This document shows, one piece after another, positions 8,360-16,641 of a stretch of DNA of 35,615 bases. This stretch comes from a virus: positions 1-35,615 of IMG/VR virus record IMGVR_UViG_3300033567_000012. One strand, written 5' to 3'. The position numbers and the translations under genes are program-made. Under the pieces are notes generated by a model. The model ran no database searches, was not told the origin of the DNA, and worked only from the letters and a program-made list of their open reading frames with translations. How positions within the stretch are numbered: position 1 is the first letter of the stretch; every line of letters begins with the position of its first letter.

Positions 8360-9292
8360 ATGCCAAAGTTCGGTACACTGCACGTTGAGCGCAATTTGAC
8401 GAACTACAGCCAGAAGTATAGCAACGCAGGCTTCGTGAATGAGTCGTTGTTCCCGAGCGTGAAAGTGAACTACGAAGCTGACAAGTATCTCGTGTACGAC
8501 TTGTCCAACTTCAACCTGTACGAGACCACTCGTGCGAACGGCTCGGAAGCGGCGCAAGTCGACTGGGGATTCAGCGAAGATTCGTATTTTGCTGAGGAAC
8601 ATAGCCTTCGTGACATCGTGACTGACCGCGACAAGGCCAACGCAGACAAGCCGCTGACAATCGATATCGACACGCTTGAGATTGTCACGGATGGCGTCAT
8701 GCTCAAAAAAGAGTACAATGCGGCACAGATTGCGCGGAACACGGCTAACTACACGAATGGAAACACCGAAGTTGCGCCCATCAAGTGGTCTGACTACACC
8801 AACAGCAAACCACTGAGTGACTTCCAAACTATGCAAGAAACCGTTTTTGATGTTTCTCGGAAGTATACAAATACCATCATACTGGGATATAAGGCCGCTA
8901 TAACTTTGGCTTACCATCCCGCTATCCTCGAACTCGTCAAGTACACCAACGGTGGCCTGTTGCAAACCCTCACAGGTGGCATTGGCGATGGGCTGTTGCC
9001 GAAGAAACTGTTCGGGATGCAGGTTGTGGTTGCTGGTGCGGCTTATAACTCGCAAAATCCAGGCCAAACAGCATCGCTTGCCGACATCTGGGGGAACGAC
9101 GTTATCGCGGCTTATGTAGAGCCAGGCGCGAAGTTGAAGTCCCTCAGCTATGGCAAGACATTCCGGACTGAAAAGTATGTCCGTAAATGGCGCGAAGAGT
9201 CTCGTCATGGCGACTGGGTTGAGTACAACGACATCTACGACCTCAAACTCACTGCCAGTGCAACAGGATTCTTGCTTCAGAGTGTTATTTAA
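8360..9292 (+). CDS. Major capsid protein
   Basis: This 310-residue protein builds the capsid shell. It has the features of capsid proteins that follow DUF2190 genes: an N-terminal extension, then NESLFPSVKVNYEADKYLVYD, a helix-rich centre (LEIVTDGVMLKKEYNAAQIARN), ALAYHPAILELVKYTNGGL-type spine residues, and a basic EKYVRKWREESRHGDWVEYNDIYDLKL end. The ATG follows CAGAGGTGAG. A long minus-strand frame lies opposite this gene (8303-9412), but it has no start signal and is only a by-product of codon use. Position and length fit very well. Confidence 0.85.
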   Translation: MPKFGTLHVERNLTNYSQKYSNAGFVNESLFPSVKVNYEADKYLVYDLSNFNLYETTRANGSEAAQVDWGFSEDSYFAEEHSLRDIVTDRDKANADKPLTIDIDTLEIVTDGVMLKKEYNAAQIARNTANYTNGNTEVAPIKWSDYTNSKPLSDFQTMQETVFDVSRKYTNTIILGYKAAITLAYHPAILELVKYTNGGLLQTLTGGIGDGLLPKKLFGMQVVVAGAAYNSQNPGQTASLADIWGNDVIAAYVEPGAKLKSLSYGKTFRTEKYVRKWREESRHGDWVEYNDIYDLKLTASATGFLLQSVI

Positions 9293-9313
9293 TCTGTGTG
9301 AAATGTTTAACGG

Positions 9314-9338
9314 GGCCGCCATAGCGCGGCCTCTCTTT
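9314..9338 (+). terminator. Hairpin after the capsid gene, probable partial terminator
   Basis: GGCCGC (9314-9319) pairs with GCGGCC (9326-9331), followed by TCTCTTT. The weak T run suggests partial termination that would keep capsid transcripts in excess over downstream connector transcripts. Confidence 0.55.
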
Positions 9339-9355
9339 GGATGGAGGGTAAGCAA

Positions 9356-9601
9356 ATGGCCAAGTATCGCTGTATCCAACGGTTGACGACCGATAATCAC
9401 AAGACTATCCACGAGGTTGGCGACATTGTGGAATTGTCCGACTCAGATGCGCAGGTGGCGTTAAGGGCAAGTGCGGTTGTGTTGGTTGCCGACACACAAG
9501 GTGTCACGCAAGCGCCGACAGTCACTCAACTCAAAAGCGAAGTAGATACGCTACAGCACCAGATTGATGTCATGGACCATGAAGGTGGCGTTGCGCAGTG
9601 A
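9356..9601 (+). CDS. Small head protein, unknown role
   Basis: An 81-residue protein, MAKYRCIQRLTTDN...HEVGDIVELSDSDAQVALRASAVVLV, with a beta-rich first half and a short helical tail (TQLKSEVDTLQHQIDVM). Small proteins with this 'property + VGDIVELSD' pattern often sit between capsid and connector genes. The ATG at 9356 is placed after GGATGGAGGG; the ATG at 9341 is inside that site. It overlaps the next gene by four bases (GTGA), which indicates translational coupling. Confidence 0.6.
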   Translation: MAKYRCIQRLTTDNHKTIHEVGDIVELSDSDAQVALRASAVVLVADTQGVTQAPTVTQLKSEVDTLQHQIDVMDHEGGVAQ

Positions 9602-10047
9602 ACTACTGCACACTCACTGACGTCCAGGGACTAATCACTGGATTTACAATAACGGCTACGTCTACGGTCTCTCAGGACACTGTGAATAACGAGATTATCC
9701 CGATGTACAGCCGTTACATCGACGACCGTCTTGGCAAGTACTATCAGACGCCAATCACAGGCACGAACTCGTTACTGACACTCAATCGAATCGTTAAGCA
9801 GTTGTGCGCTGCCGAGGTCGTGGAGCGTGTCTACATCGGCCAAGGACCATCTGATTCAATCCAGTCGACTACATGGCGCAAACAAGCGGAGGATGACCTT
9901 ACGCGGTTGGCAAACGGGGGAATCATCCTGACTGACGCGGTGCCGACTGGCGACACGCCGCAACCGATGAGCGTGCTGATAGGCGACAATCTGAGCCAAG
10001 CAACACGGCAAACACCACCAGCATTCTCGATGGCGCAAAGATTCTGA
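9598..10047 (+). CDS. Head-tail connector (gp36/DUF1320-like)
   Basis: The N-terminus NYCTLTDVQGLITGFTITATSTVSQDTVNNEIIPMYSRYIDDRLG shows the pattern of adaptor proteins that bind under the portal: a short 'T-x-x-D-V' helix start, a middle helix bundle, and LNRIVKQLCAAEVVERVY. Length (149 aa) is right. It starts at GTG inside the previous stop region and ends overlapping the next ATG by one base, so the connector genes are tightly coupled. Confidence 0.7.
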   Translation: MNYCTLTDVQGLITGFTITATSTVSQDTVNNEIIPMYSRYIDDRLGKYYQTPITGTNSLLTLNRIVKQLCAAEVVERVYIGQGPSDSIQSTTWRKQAEDDLTRLANGGIILTDAVPTGDTPQPMSVLIGDNLSQATRQTPPAFSMAQRF

Positions 10048-10529
10048 TGACAAACAGCATCCGGATTAAATTCGAGGCACCAGGTGCTGACACGTTTGAA
10101 AGCTACTTCGACCACATTGCACACGTGCCTGACGACTTTCGTCCTGCGTGGGATGGCATGGCAGAGGACTTCTGGGGACATGAGCAAGAGGTGTTTGACT
10201 CCGAGGGTCCAGGTTGGGTGCCGCTGTCGGAAAGGTACGGTAAGTGGAAAGAGAAGCATTACCCAGGCATGCCGATACTTGTACGAACGGGTGCGCTCAA
10301 AGCCTCGCTAACTGGCGGTTTTGCGGAAGGTTCGATATTCGACGCGATGCCAGCCGAGCTAAAACTTGGCACCAGTGTCCGTTACGCAATGTATCACCAG
10401 ACGGGTTCCATCAAAGTAGCAGACCATCCACCAAAGCGTACCGAGCTCACGGTTCCAGATGGCTTGCAGGCACAGTGGAATCGACGCCTGGTCAAATGGC
10501 TACGTGATGAGCTTGACTACAAGGGGTGA
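10047..10529 (+). CDS. Virion morphogenesis protein (Mu gpG/tail completion type)
   Basis: The pattern ...GPGWVPLSERYGKWKEKHYPGMPILVRTGALKASLTGG...LGTSVRYAMYHQTGSIKVADHPPKR is characteristic of the phage virion morphogenesis family: W-x-P-L-s-x-x-Y-x-x-x-K, then 'iLvrTG.L..Sl' and 'Ya.yHQ.G', with a P-x-R end. These proteins help join head and tail. The 160-residue length is normal. ATG overlaps the preceding TGA. Confidence 0.85.
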   Translation: MTNSIRIKFEAPGADTFESYFDHIAHVPDDFRPAWDGMAEDFWGHEQEVFDSEGPGWVPLSERYGKWKEKHYPGMPILVRTGALKASLTGGFAEGSIFDAMPAELKLGTSVRYAMYHQTGSIKVADHPPKRTELTVPDGLQAQWNRRLVKWLRDELDYKG

Positions 10530-10533
10530 TTGG

Positions 10534-11001
10534 GTGGCATATCCAGATTTAGAAGATGTCATTGATGGTTGCACGACTGTGTTTCAGAGGAATTTTGCAG
10601 CCGCACTGGCTGCGGTAGATGCGCGAAAGTCTACGCCGCTCAATCCGAATCCTCCAGTAGATTGGGTGTTTGGCGACAAAGCTAACTTGCCGCAAATGCC
10701 CGCAATGCTCATCACGAGTCATGCGACGCAAGAGGAGTCTGACGAGTACGACTGGCGCAATCAAATTTATCAACTGGAGATTGAAGCCTACTACAGCGGG
10801 GACGATGTCCAGAATCTCAGCCGAATCATGCGTCGCTACGGCGCGGCGATAGACGATACTTTAAGAGGGAACCAATCACTTGGTGGAGTAGCCAAAAACG
10901 TAACCAACATCAAGCAGCAGTATTGGGACAGCATGAGCGCAAAAACGGGATTATTTCAAGTGGTGCGCGTCACATTTGATGTGGCAGTTATCACGGATTA
11001 A
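10534..11001 (+). CDS. Putative tail terminator/neck protein
   Basis: A 155-residue protein (VAYPDLEDVIDGCTTVFQRNF...) directly between the morphogenesis protein and the tail tube, where the tail terminator normally lies. The centre has beta strands, MPAMLITSHATQEESDEYDW and QIYQLEIEAYYSGDD, and the end VVRVTFDVAV resembles tail terminator folds, but no named family is recognised. GTG 10534 is used after AAGGGGTGA (10521-10529). It overlaps in its centre one chance copy of GCGTCGCTAC (10830-10839). Confidence 0.5.
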   Translation: MAYPDLEDVIDGCTTVFQRNFAAALAAVDARKSTPLNPNPPVDWVFGDKANLPQMPAMLITSHATQEESDEYDWRNQIYQLEIEAYYSGDDVQNLSRIMRRYGAAIDDTLRGNQSLGGVAKNVTNIKQQYWDSMSAKTGLFQVVRVTFDVAVITD

Positions 11002-11013
11002 GGGGGCAGCGAT

Positions 11014-11535
11014 ATGACGGTAACAGTGGGCAACATTATCATTGGCGCTTGCACAAGTTTCATGGTAGATACGGTTGATATCGGCGCAACGAGTGGTGGC
11101 GTCATGATTGAGAAAAAGCAAACTTTCACGGACCTACAGATAGACCAGGTGACTGGAATCATCAAAAAGGCAATCAAAGAAGAAACATACACCATCGTAA
11201 CCACACTCGCAGAAGCGACGTTAGCAAATCTTCAAATCGCGTTCGGCGCAAGCAAAGCACCTGTCGTATCGACAGTCGCGCCGATTGGTACTACGCTTAG
11301 TCTCGGTGTGGAAACAGGAGCTGTCGAGCACAAACTCGTGTTCGTCGGTGCTTGCCCTACGGGCACTACGGCCTACACGACTCGGACGTTCACGCTCAAT
11401 CGTGCAGTCAACGTGACCAGTACGAAAATTGACCTCGCCAAGGACAAGGAACAGATGTTCGCGGTCAGTTTTGAGTGTTTACCAGACCTTACACAAGTGG
11501 CAGGTAGTGAGTACGGTACGGTTTTCGACGCTTAA
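11014..11535 (+). CDS. Major tail (tube) protein
   Basis: 173 residues, almost all beta: VTVGNIIIGACTSFMVDTVDIGATSGGVMIEKKQTF...QVTGIIKKAIKEETYTIVTTLAEATLANLQIAFGA, followed by ...TFTLNRAVNVTSTKIDLAKDKEQMFAVSFECLPD. 'DiGaT.GGv.i' and 'vsfEcLpD' are features of phage tail-tube proteins, which stack as hexamers around the tape measure. ATG follows AAGGGGGCAG. It stands directly before the chaperone frameshift pair, as expected in long-tailed phages. Confidence 0.8.
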   Translation: MTVTVGNIIIGACTSFMVDTVDIGATSGGVMIEKKQTFTDLQIDQVTGIIKKAIKEETYTIVTTLAEATLANLQIAFGASKAPVVSTVAPIGTTLSLGVETGAVEHKLVFVGACPTGTTAYTTRTFTLNRAVNVTSTKIDLAKDKEQMFAVSFECLPDLTQVAGSEYGTVFDA

Positions 11536-11571
11536 TCTAGCGCCGTTAGTCAATGATTGAGGAGGGTTTAC

Positions 11572-11967
11572 ATGCAAACCGATACTAAGATTCCCGTGGT
11601 GCTTGCTGGCCGCGACTTCGTGCTAAAGCAAGTACCCATGGCGCGGGTGAAGCGTCTGAGCACAACGCTGGCGCAGGTGTTTGCGGGTGCCGACGCTGCC
11701 GACGTAGCAACCGAAGCCGGGGTAACGACCCTCGTGGACAAGCTCATGCAAGCGCCTCATGCCGTGCTCTCGTTGTTCATCGACAATCTACCCGCAGAGA
11801 TATTCGAGGACGAGGAAAACGGTGTCACGCTGCCGGAGTTTTTGGACGTCCTGCAAAAAGCCGTCACCTTAAACCGGGTGGACGTGCTAAAAAACGTATT
11901 TTCTCGCCTGACACCGACACTGATTCAGGCTCAGGCTCAGGCGAGTATGTCGACGAAGACGAGCTAA
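11572..11967 (+). CDS. Tail assembly chaperone, short form (gpG-like)
   Basis: 131 residues, mainly helical (MQTDTKIPVVLAGRDFVLKQVPMARVKRLSTTLAQVF...). It acts with its longer frameshifted form to coat the tape measure during tail assembly and is not part of the finished virion. It starts at ATG 11572 after GAGGAGGG; the upstream in-frame TTG is the ribosome site itself. The slippery sequence lies at codons 106-108. The family is very divergent in sequence; the call rests on position between tube and tape measure and on the frameshift signal. Confidence 0.8.
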   Translation: MQTDTKIPVVLAGRDFVLKQVPMARVKRLSTTLAQVFAGADAADVATEAGVTTLVDKLMQAPHAVLSLFIDNLPAEIFEDEENGVTLPEFLDVLQKAVTLNRVDVLKNVFSRLTPTLIQAQAQASMSTKTS

Positions 11968-12164
11968 TTGAGTTTTGCGCTGAGACTTACGGTTGGCGTC
12001 CGGCGGAGACACTCGACACACCGTGGGCGCAAATCGTGGAGTTGCTGGAGGCTCGGTCAAAACGTATGGAACGCTCAGATGCCGGTTCGTCGACTCGTCA
12101 CAGAGATGGCGAACCGGTTTCGCATAGCAGCAACCTGAGTGACTTTGGAATAGGCGGGGGGTGA
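11572..12164 (+). CDS. Tail assembly chaperone, -1 frameshift product (gpGT-like)
   Basis: Ribosomes slipping back one base at 11889-11895 would join the first 108 residues to 89 residues read in the second frame (starting RIFSPDTDTDSGSGSGEYVDEDELIEFC). That frame is open from the slip site to TGA 12162-12164, has no start codon with a ribosome site, and encodes a soluble acidic protein (YGWRPAETLDTPWAQIVELLEARSKR). TPWAQIVELLEA resembles T-domains that bind the tape measure. The 197-residue product ends five bases before the tape measure start. Confidence 0.85.
11889..11945 (+). promoter_or_regulatory. Programmed -1 frameshift signal: slippery site and stem
   Basis: The heptamer A-AAA-AAC (11889-11895) is in the correct phase (CTA-AAA-AAC). 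After a 7-nt spacer, CTCGCCTGA (11903-11911) pairs perfectly with TCAGGCGAG (11937-11945), a 9-bp stem with a 25-nt loop. Two further TCAGGC copies in the loop could form competing pairs. Confidence 0.9.
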
Positions 12165-12168
12165 CGGC

Positions 12169-14832
12169 TTGGCGAATATATTTGACCTGTTGGTGCGTAT
12201 CGCTGGTGATGGTGCAGGGCTTCGCGAAGACATCGACAAAGACAAGAAGAAAGTAGAAGAATTGTTCGCTGAATTCGACGCGGAGCATTCGATTGACTTG
12301 TCGACAACTACTGCAGACAAAAAGATGGACCACTTGTCAGCGAAGTTGAAGGCTGTCGAAGATGCGCAAGCAAATCTAACATTGGATGATGTGCAGGCGA
12401 CGTTGGCTGCTAATTCGTTGATTGCACAAATGGATGAGCTACGCAAGACAGATGCGAAGGTTTTCGTTGAGGACAAAGATGCGAAATCGAAGTTGGATGA
12501 CCTTGTGCTTAAATTGGCTGATTTTCATGACAAGACTGTTTCCTTGAAGGTTCATGACAAAGAAGCAAATACTAAGTTGGACACCTTAGAAGCGAGAATG
12601 AATGGAATAGGAAACGTGACTCCCACAAATACGGGCGGTGGCGGATTACTCGCCGCTCTCATTGGCGCAGCAGTTCCTATGGCGAGTCCAGTGGGAGCCG
12701 CAGGACTAGGCGGTGCTATGGGTCTCTTGTCTGCTTTTGCTCCCGGTGCCGTCGGTGCTGTTGGACTCGGTGCAGTTGCTGCAGGAGACCTAAAGCCCGT
12801 GTTCGGAGCAGTCAGTCAGAGCAACGCAGCGTTACAAGCAGCTTCCCAGGCACCGAACGTAAAAACGCAGAACGCAGACCTAGCCAAGGCTAATGCGGCG
12901 TTCGCGGGACTGGACCAAGCGCAAGTGCAGGCCGCGAAGTCTCTGCAAACGTTCGAGGGATTCTGGAAGTCGTTCTCGCAATCATTGCAAGCCCCGGTGT
13001 TCACGCTGTTTAACGGTGCCCTCCAAGGTATCCAACAGTTGCTTGGGTTGATGAAGCCAGTCATATTAGGCGCAGCCAAAGGATTCGCAACACTAGAACA
13101 GGATGCGTCAAAAGCCTTGCAATCGCCATTCTGGAAGTCGTTTTTCGGGTGGTTGGGTGGACAAGCGCAAACATCGGTGACCTCGTTCGGGACGATACTC
13201 GGTAACCTGACAACAGGGTTTGCGGCGCTACTACAGGCTTTTCAGCCAGCAGCCACGTCAGTTGAAACTGGACTTGGTAAAATGACGAAGAATTTTGCCG
13301 CATGGGCGCAACACTTAGGTGCTACCAAAGGTTTTCAAAAATTTCTGCAATACGCCGCAAAGAGCGGTTCGGCTGTGTTGAAGACTATTGGTGATTTAAG
13401 CGGCCTTATTGGAACACTTTTGGTAGATATGGCCCCGTTAGGTTTGGCAATGGTACAACTTGTTGGTGCGCTTGCCAACCTTCTTAAAGACGCTCTAACG
13501 ACGAATCCAGTTATCAGTACGATGGTAAATTTATTGCTGGGTGCAGTCACGCAGGTTGCGCAATTTGTGACGTGGCTAACTACAGCACATCCTCAGTTTT
13601 CACAATTTTTGCTCGATATCGCTGCTGTTGTTTTAGCGCTCGTAGGTTTGAATGCAGCAGGGAAAACAATTGTCGGCTGGGTAAGTGGACTCGGCAAGGG
13701 AATTGGTTCGCTAATAAAAGTTGCAACCGAATTGCCTACTAGAATCGGTTTAATTGGTTTGCAGATTCAGAAGATGGGTTCAAGTGTGGTATCCGTCACA
13801 AAGAACATAGTTTCGTTTACTGCTTCGATGGTCAAGGTTGGCATACAAGCTGTCGCAACAGCCGCAAAGATAACGGCTCAATTTATCGTGTCGATGGCCA
13901 AGGCAGCTACACAAACCATTGCAACGGGGTTGGCTATCACAGGACAATTTGTCGTATCTATGGCTAAAGCCGCTGCACAATCGGTCGCGACAGCCGCTTC
14001 GGTTACAGGCAGCTTCATAGTTTCCATGGTGAAAGGTTTAGCTTCCGCCTTAGCAATGACCGCAAGTATCGTTGCGCAAGGTGTGGTATTGGCAGCTCAA
14101 AAGGTCTCAGTGATTGCGTTTACGGTAGCGCAAACAGCCATGACCGCAGGTACTGCACTTGCCACTATCGCAACAACAGCGTTTGGGGTAGCAATGGACA
14201 TCGCGTTAGGACCTGTAGGGTTGATAATTTTAGCCGTTGCCGCGCTTGCGCTCGGAGCGTATGAGCTTGTCAAACATTGGGGCGCTGTTAGCAAATTCTT
14301 CGGAGACATGTGGGGAGACATCAAAAAATATTTTAAAGAATTTGAGACTTGGGCGGGTAATTTTTTTGGGAGTTTAGGAACGGAAGCGCTCACGTGGGGA
14401 GAAAACTTCGTAAAGATGATTGGCAATGGAATCATGGCAGGAGTTCACTGGGTTGAAAACGCAGCACGCAGCGTTGCCAATACCGTCAAGTCTTTTCTTG
14501 GCTTTCACAGCCCGACGAAGGAGGGCCCCGGCAGCGAAGCCGATGTCTGGATGCCAAACCTCATGACAATGCTGACCGCTGGTATCAAAGCTGGCACACC
14601 TCAGTTGCAAGCGGCACTCAACAACGCCTTGGCGGTTCCGTCGTTCATGGTTAATCCATCGGTCTCGGCGATGATGAACGGTGGCGCTAGCGTACAAGTC
14701 ACGCACACCATGCAAGGAACGGTACAGCATCAACTAAACGGATCCTTTGATGTACAAAAATTTGGCCCAACCGCAATCAAACACATCGAGCAACAAATCT
14801 ACCGCAACGGCGTCAGCCGTGGATTGAGGTGA
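12169..14832 (+). CDS. Tail tape measure protein
   Basis: 887 residues that set tail length and leave the tail during DNA entry. Residues 1-140 form a charged coiled coil with Asp/Lys repeats (DAKSKLDDLVLKLADFHDKTVSLKVHD). Several hydrophobic stretches follow, e.g. LLAALIGAAVPMASPVGAAGLGG, LLDIAAVVLALVGLN-like and GPVGLIILAVAALALGAYELVKHW. Residues 550-637 hold four 22-residue repeats. The end has the FLGFHSPTKEGPGSEADVWMPNLM motif common in tape measures. If fully helical the protein would span about 130 nm, so a medium tail is inferred. TTG start after GGGGGTGA. Confidence 0.92.
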   Translation: MANIFDLLVRIAGDGAGLREDIDKDKKKVEELFAEFDAEHSIDLSTTTADKKMDHLSAKLKAVEDAQANLTLDDVQATLAANSLIAQMDELRKTDAKVFVEDKDAKSKLDDLVLKLADFHDKTVSLKVHDKEANTKLDTLEARMNGIGNVTPTNTGGGGLLAALIGAAVPMASPVGAAGLGGAMGLLSAFAPGAVGAVGLGAVAAGDLKPVFGAVSQSNAALQAASQAPNVKTQNADLAKANAAFAGLDQAQVQAAKSLQTFEGFWKSFSQSLQAPVFTLFNGALQGIQQLLGLMKPVILGAAKGFATLEQDASKALQSPFWKSFFGWLGGQAQTSVTSFGTILGNLTTGFAALLQAFQPAATSVETGLGKMTKNFAAWAQHLGATKGFQKFLQYAAKSGSAVLKTIGDLSGLIGTLLVDMAPLGLAMVQLVGALANLLKDALTTNPVISTMVNLLLGAVTQVAQFVTWLTTAHPQFSQFLLDIAAVVLALVGLNAAGKTIVGWVSGLGKGIGSLIKVATELPTRIGLIGLQIQKMGSSVVSVTKNIVSFTASMVKVGIQAVATAAKITAQFIVSMAKAATQTIATGLAITGQFVVSMAKAAAQSVATAASVTGSFIVSMVKGLASALAMTASIVAQGVVLAAQKVSVIAFTVAQTAMTAGTALATIATTAFGVAMDIALGPVGLIILAVAALALGAYELVKHWGAVSKFFGDMWGDIKKYFKEFETWAGNFFGSLGTEALTWGENFVKMIGNGIMAGVHWVENAARSVANTVKSFLGFHSPTKEGPGSEADVWMPNLMTMLTAGIKAGTPQLQAALNNALAVPSFMVNPSVSAMMNGGASVQVTHTMQGTVQHQLNGSFDVQKFGPTAIKHIEQQIYRNGVSRGLR
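13816..14079 (+). repeat. Four 66-bp coding repeats in the tape measure
   Basis: Four consecutive 22-residue units begin F-(T/I/V)-x-S-M-(V/A)-K, e.g. FIVSMAKAATQ and FVVSMAKAAAQ, and end in ...ITGQ or similar. Periodicity is clearest in the protein; at DNA level the copies have diverged. Confidence 0.8.
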
Positions 14833-14836
14833 GCAC

Positions 14837-16342
14837 ATGGGTACCGGATTCAAGCCAATATGGCGAGTGCTCATCACGCCAATAGGCGGCACAGCAACCG
14901 ACGTGAGCTATTACGTGGCTGTGCCGGGTGGCGGTCAGCCTATCGATGTGCAGGACCAGACGACCGACCGCGCCTCTACATTCCAGGTTGACTTGTGGGA
15001 CCACGACGACAGCGGCTTGCTCACTCAGTTTGGCATTGGTGACAAGGTGGAGATATGGAGCGACACCCAGCAGTCGGCGAGTAACACGCAGGCAACAGCT
15101 ACGGTGACGACCACTGGTATCAGTCTGCCAGTCAAAGCGTGGGTGTCGCTGTCTGACACCACTCTGCAAACGAGTACGAGCATGGACGGCGTCAACTGGG
15201 CACCGTTTGTCGCAGTTGGCACAGGTGGCGTGATAGAGTCGCTACCCTATCGGTGGATTCGCGTGAACAGCGGGAGCGCAACGGTAACCTACAAGGCGAT
15301 GCCGAAGCGTATCAGCGGCGTAGCGAATAACAAGTACACCGGGCAAGATGGGCCGACTGTTAAGACTCTGCAACTCAGTGGCAACGACTACACGAGCCGC
15401 ACGATGCAGAGTCTGGTCACGGCAGCTTATACAACGCAGACGCCAGATTTCATCATCAAGGACGTGTTGACCACCTATTTCCCCGATATCACCGCCAACA
15501 ATGTGCAGGCTGGAGCGCCGTCCGTCATCCCTATCAAGTGGAGCCACAAGAAAGGTTTCGACTGCTTTGCGCAGTTGGCGCAGATAACAGGTTGGGACTG
15601 GTACGTTGACGCTGAGCAAGACTTCCACTGGTTCCCATCATCGCAGAATCCTGCATCCGTATCATACTCGACAACGGGCGTCGGCGGCTACACGGCGAAC
15701 ATCGTGCGTGCAAGCGCAAAGTTTCAGACGGATGGCACCAAGTTGGAGAACAAAGTCACATTCTATGGCGGGTCTTACCTGTCGAACACGAGGACAGAGT
15801 ATCGCGCAGGGGATGGGCAGACGACGACTTTCTTCGTGACGTATCCATTTGCGGCTGAGCCTGCTGTCTTTTTAAATGGCACTCAACAGGCCGCTGGCAA
15901 CGATGGCACTGACCTCAATCGCAACTGGTACTATGCGTCAGGCAAGAACTATCTGCGCGAGGATACAAGCGGCGTGGTTCTCAAATCCACGGATGTCCTA
16001 GAGATTCAATATCAATACAATGTTCCGCTCATCGAGCAACAGCAGGATGACAACAGTGTCAACAAGTACGGTCTGTTCGAGGGCGCGAAAGTGGATTCGG
16101 CTGTGAAAAATCGCGCAACCGCGCGAAACATCATCAACGGCTTGCTGTCAGAGAACGCCTACCCCATCATCTACGGCACGTTCGACAGCTGGGAGCCGAC
16201 GATTGCGAGTGGTCAACAGGTGACAGTCAACGCCCCTGACCAAGGTGTGAACGCGCAGAGTCTCAAGGTCACGCAGGTACACCATCAGATTAGCGACACC
16301 GACTATGTGGTTTCGCTGACCACCTACGGGAAGGGGAGTTAG
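14837..16342 (+). CDS. Tail-tip/baseplate hub protein
   Basis: 501 residues, starting GTGFKPIWRVLITPIGGTATDVSYYVAVPGGGQ, a pattern of phage hub proteins (gp27/late control D-like or Tal N-terminal domain). Around 215-270 SVIPIKWSHKKGFDCFAQLAQITGWDWYVDAEQDFHWFP is the typical hub segment (L-x-x-I-a-x-x-t-G-w-x-w-y-v-d). The end, GQQVTVNAPDQGVNAQSLKVTQVHHQIS, closes the second beta domain. It follows the tape measure directly, without a separate Dit-sized gene. ATG after TTGAGGTGAG. Confidence 0.7.
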   Translation: MGTGFKPIWRVLITPIGGTATDVSYYVAVPGGGQPIDVQDQTTDRASTFQVDLWDHDDSGLLTQFGIGDKVEIWSDTQQSASNTQATATVTTTGISLPVKAWVSLSDTTLQTSTSMDGVNWAPFVAVGTGGVIESLPYRWIRVNSGSATVTYKAMPKRISGVANNKYTGQDGPTVKTLQLSGNDYTSRTMQSLVTAAYTTQTPDFIIKDVLTTYFPDITANNVQAGAPSVIPIKWSHKKGFDCFAQLAQITGWDWYVDAEQDFHWFPSSQNPASVSYSTTGVGGYTANIVRASAKFQTDGTKLENKVTFYGGSYLSNTRTEYRAGDGQTTTFFVTYPFAAEPAVFLNGTQQAAGNDGTDLNRNWYYASGKNYLREDTSGVVLKSTDVLEIQYQYNVPLIEQQQDDNSVNKYGLFEGAKVDSAVKNRATARNIINGLLSENAYPIIYGTFDSWEPTIASGQQVTVNAPDQGVNAQSLKVTQVHHQISDTDYVVSLTTYGKGS

Positions 16343-16345
16343 CGG

Positions 16346-16594
16346 ATGCCTACACAACCGAGTACCGTCACCGATACGCTGACTGGCCTAAACAGCCGCG
16401 TTACTGCGTTGGAAAGTACATCGATAGACGACAGCCAGCCAGTGGACTTATTCCACAGTTTTAGCGAGAACGGGGTATGTAACGATGCGTTTACTATCAG
16501 CACACACCTTTATCACGTGTGTCAGGGATATGTGTTCGTTGGACAAGGTCAAATAGAAGCGACGCTACCATGCAATACGACACTTATAATTTAG
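16346..16594 (+). CDS. Short tail-tip protein, unknown
   Basis: 82 residues beginning MPTQPSTVTDTLTGLNSRVTALE, a short coiled-coil segment like the N-terminal anchors of fibre proteins, then an unrelated-looking LFHSFSENGVCNDAFTISTHLYHVCQGY end. The ATG has GGGGAGTTAG in front and overlaps the hub gene's end closely. It may be a remnant anchor cut by recombination in the fibre region, or a real small protein. Confidence 0.45.
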   Translation: MPTQPSTVTDTLTGLNSRVTALESTSIDDSQPVDLFHSFSENGVCNDAFTISTHLYHVCQGYVFVGQGQIEATLPCNTTLII

Positions 16595-16641
16595 AAAGAG
16601 TACGTCATATTACAAATCCGACAGAGCGGATGTGAGTCAAA

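Noticed and set aside
8303-9412. 369-residue minus-strand frame opposite the capsid gene
   Set aside because: It fully covers the capsid gene, lacks a ribosome site, and has no recognisable motif; a by-product of codon use.
10830-10839. Sixth copy of GCGTCGCTAC
   Set aside because: It lies inside a conserved-looking coding segment (MRRYG), so it may be chance; not counted among border copies.
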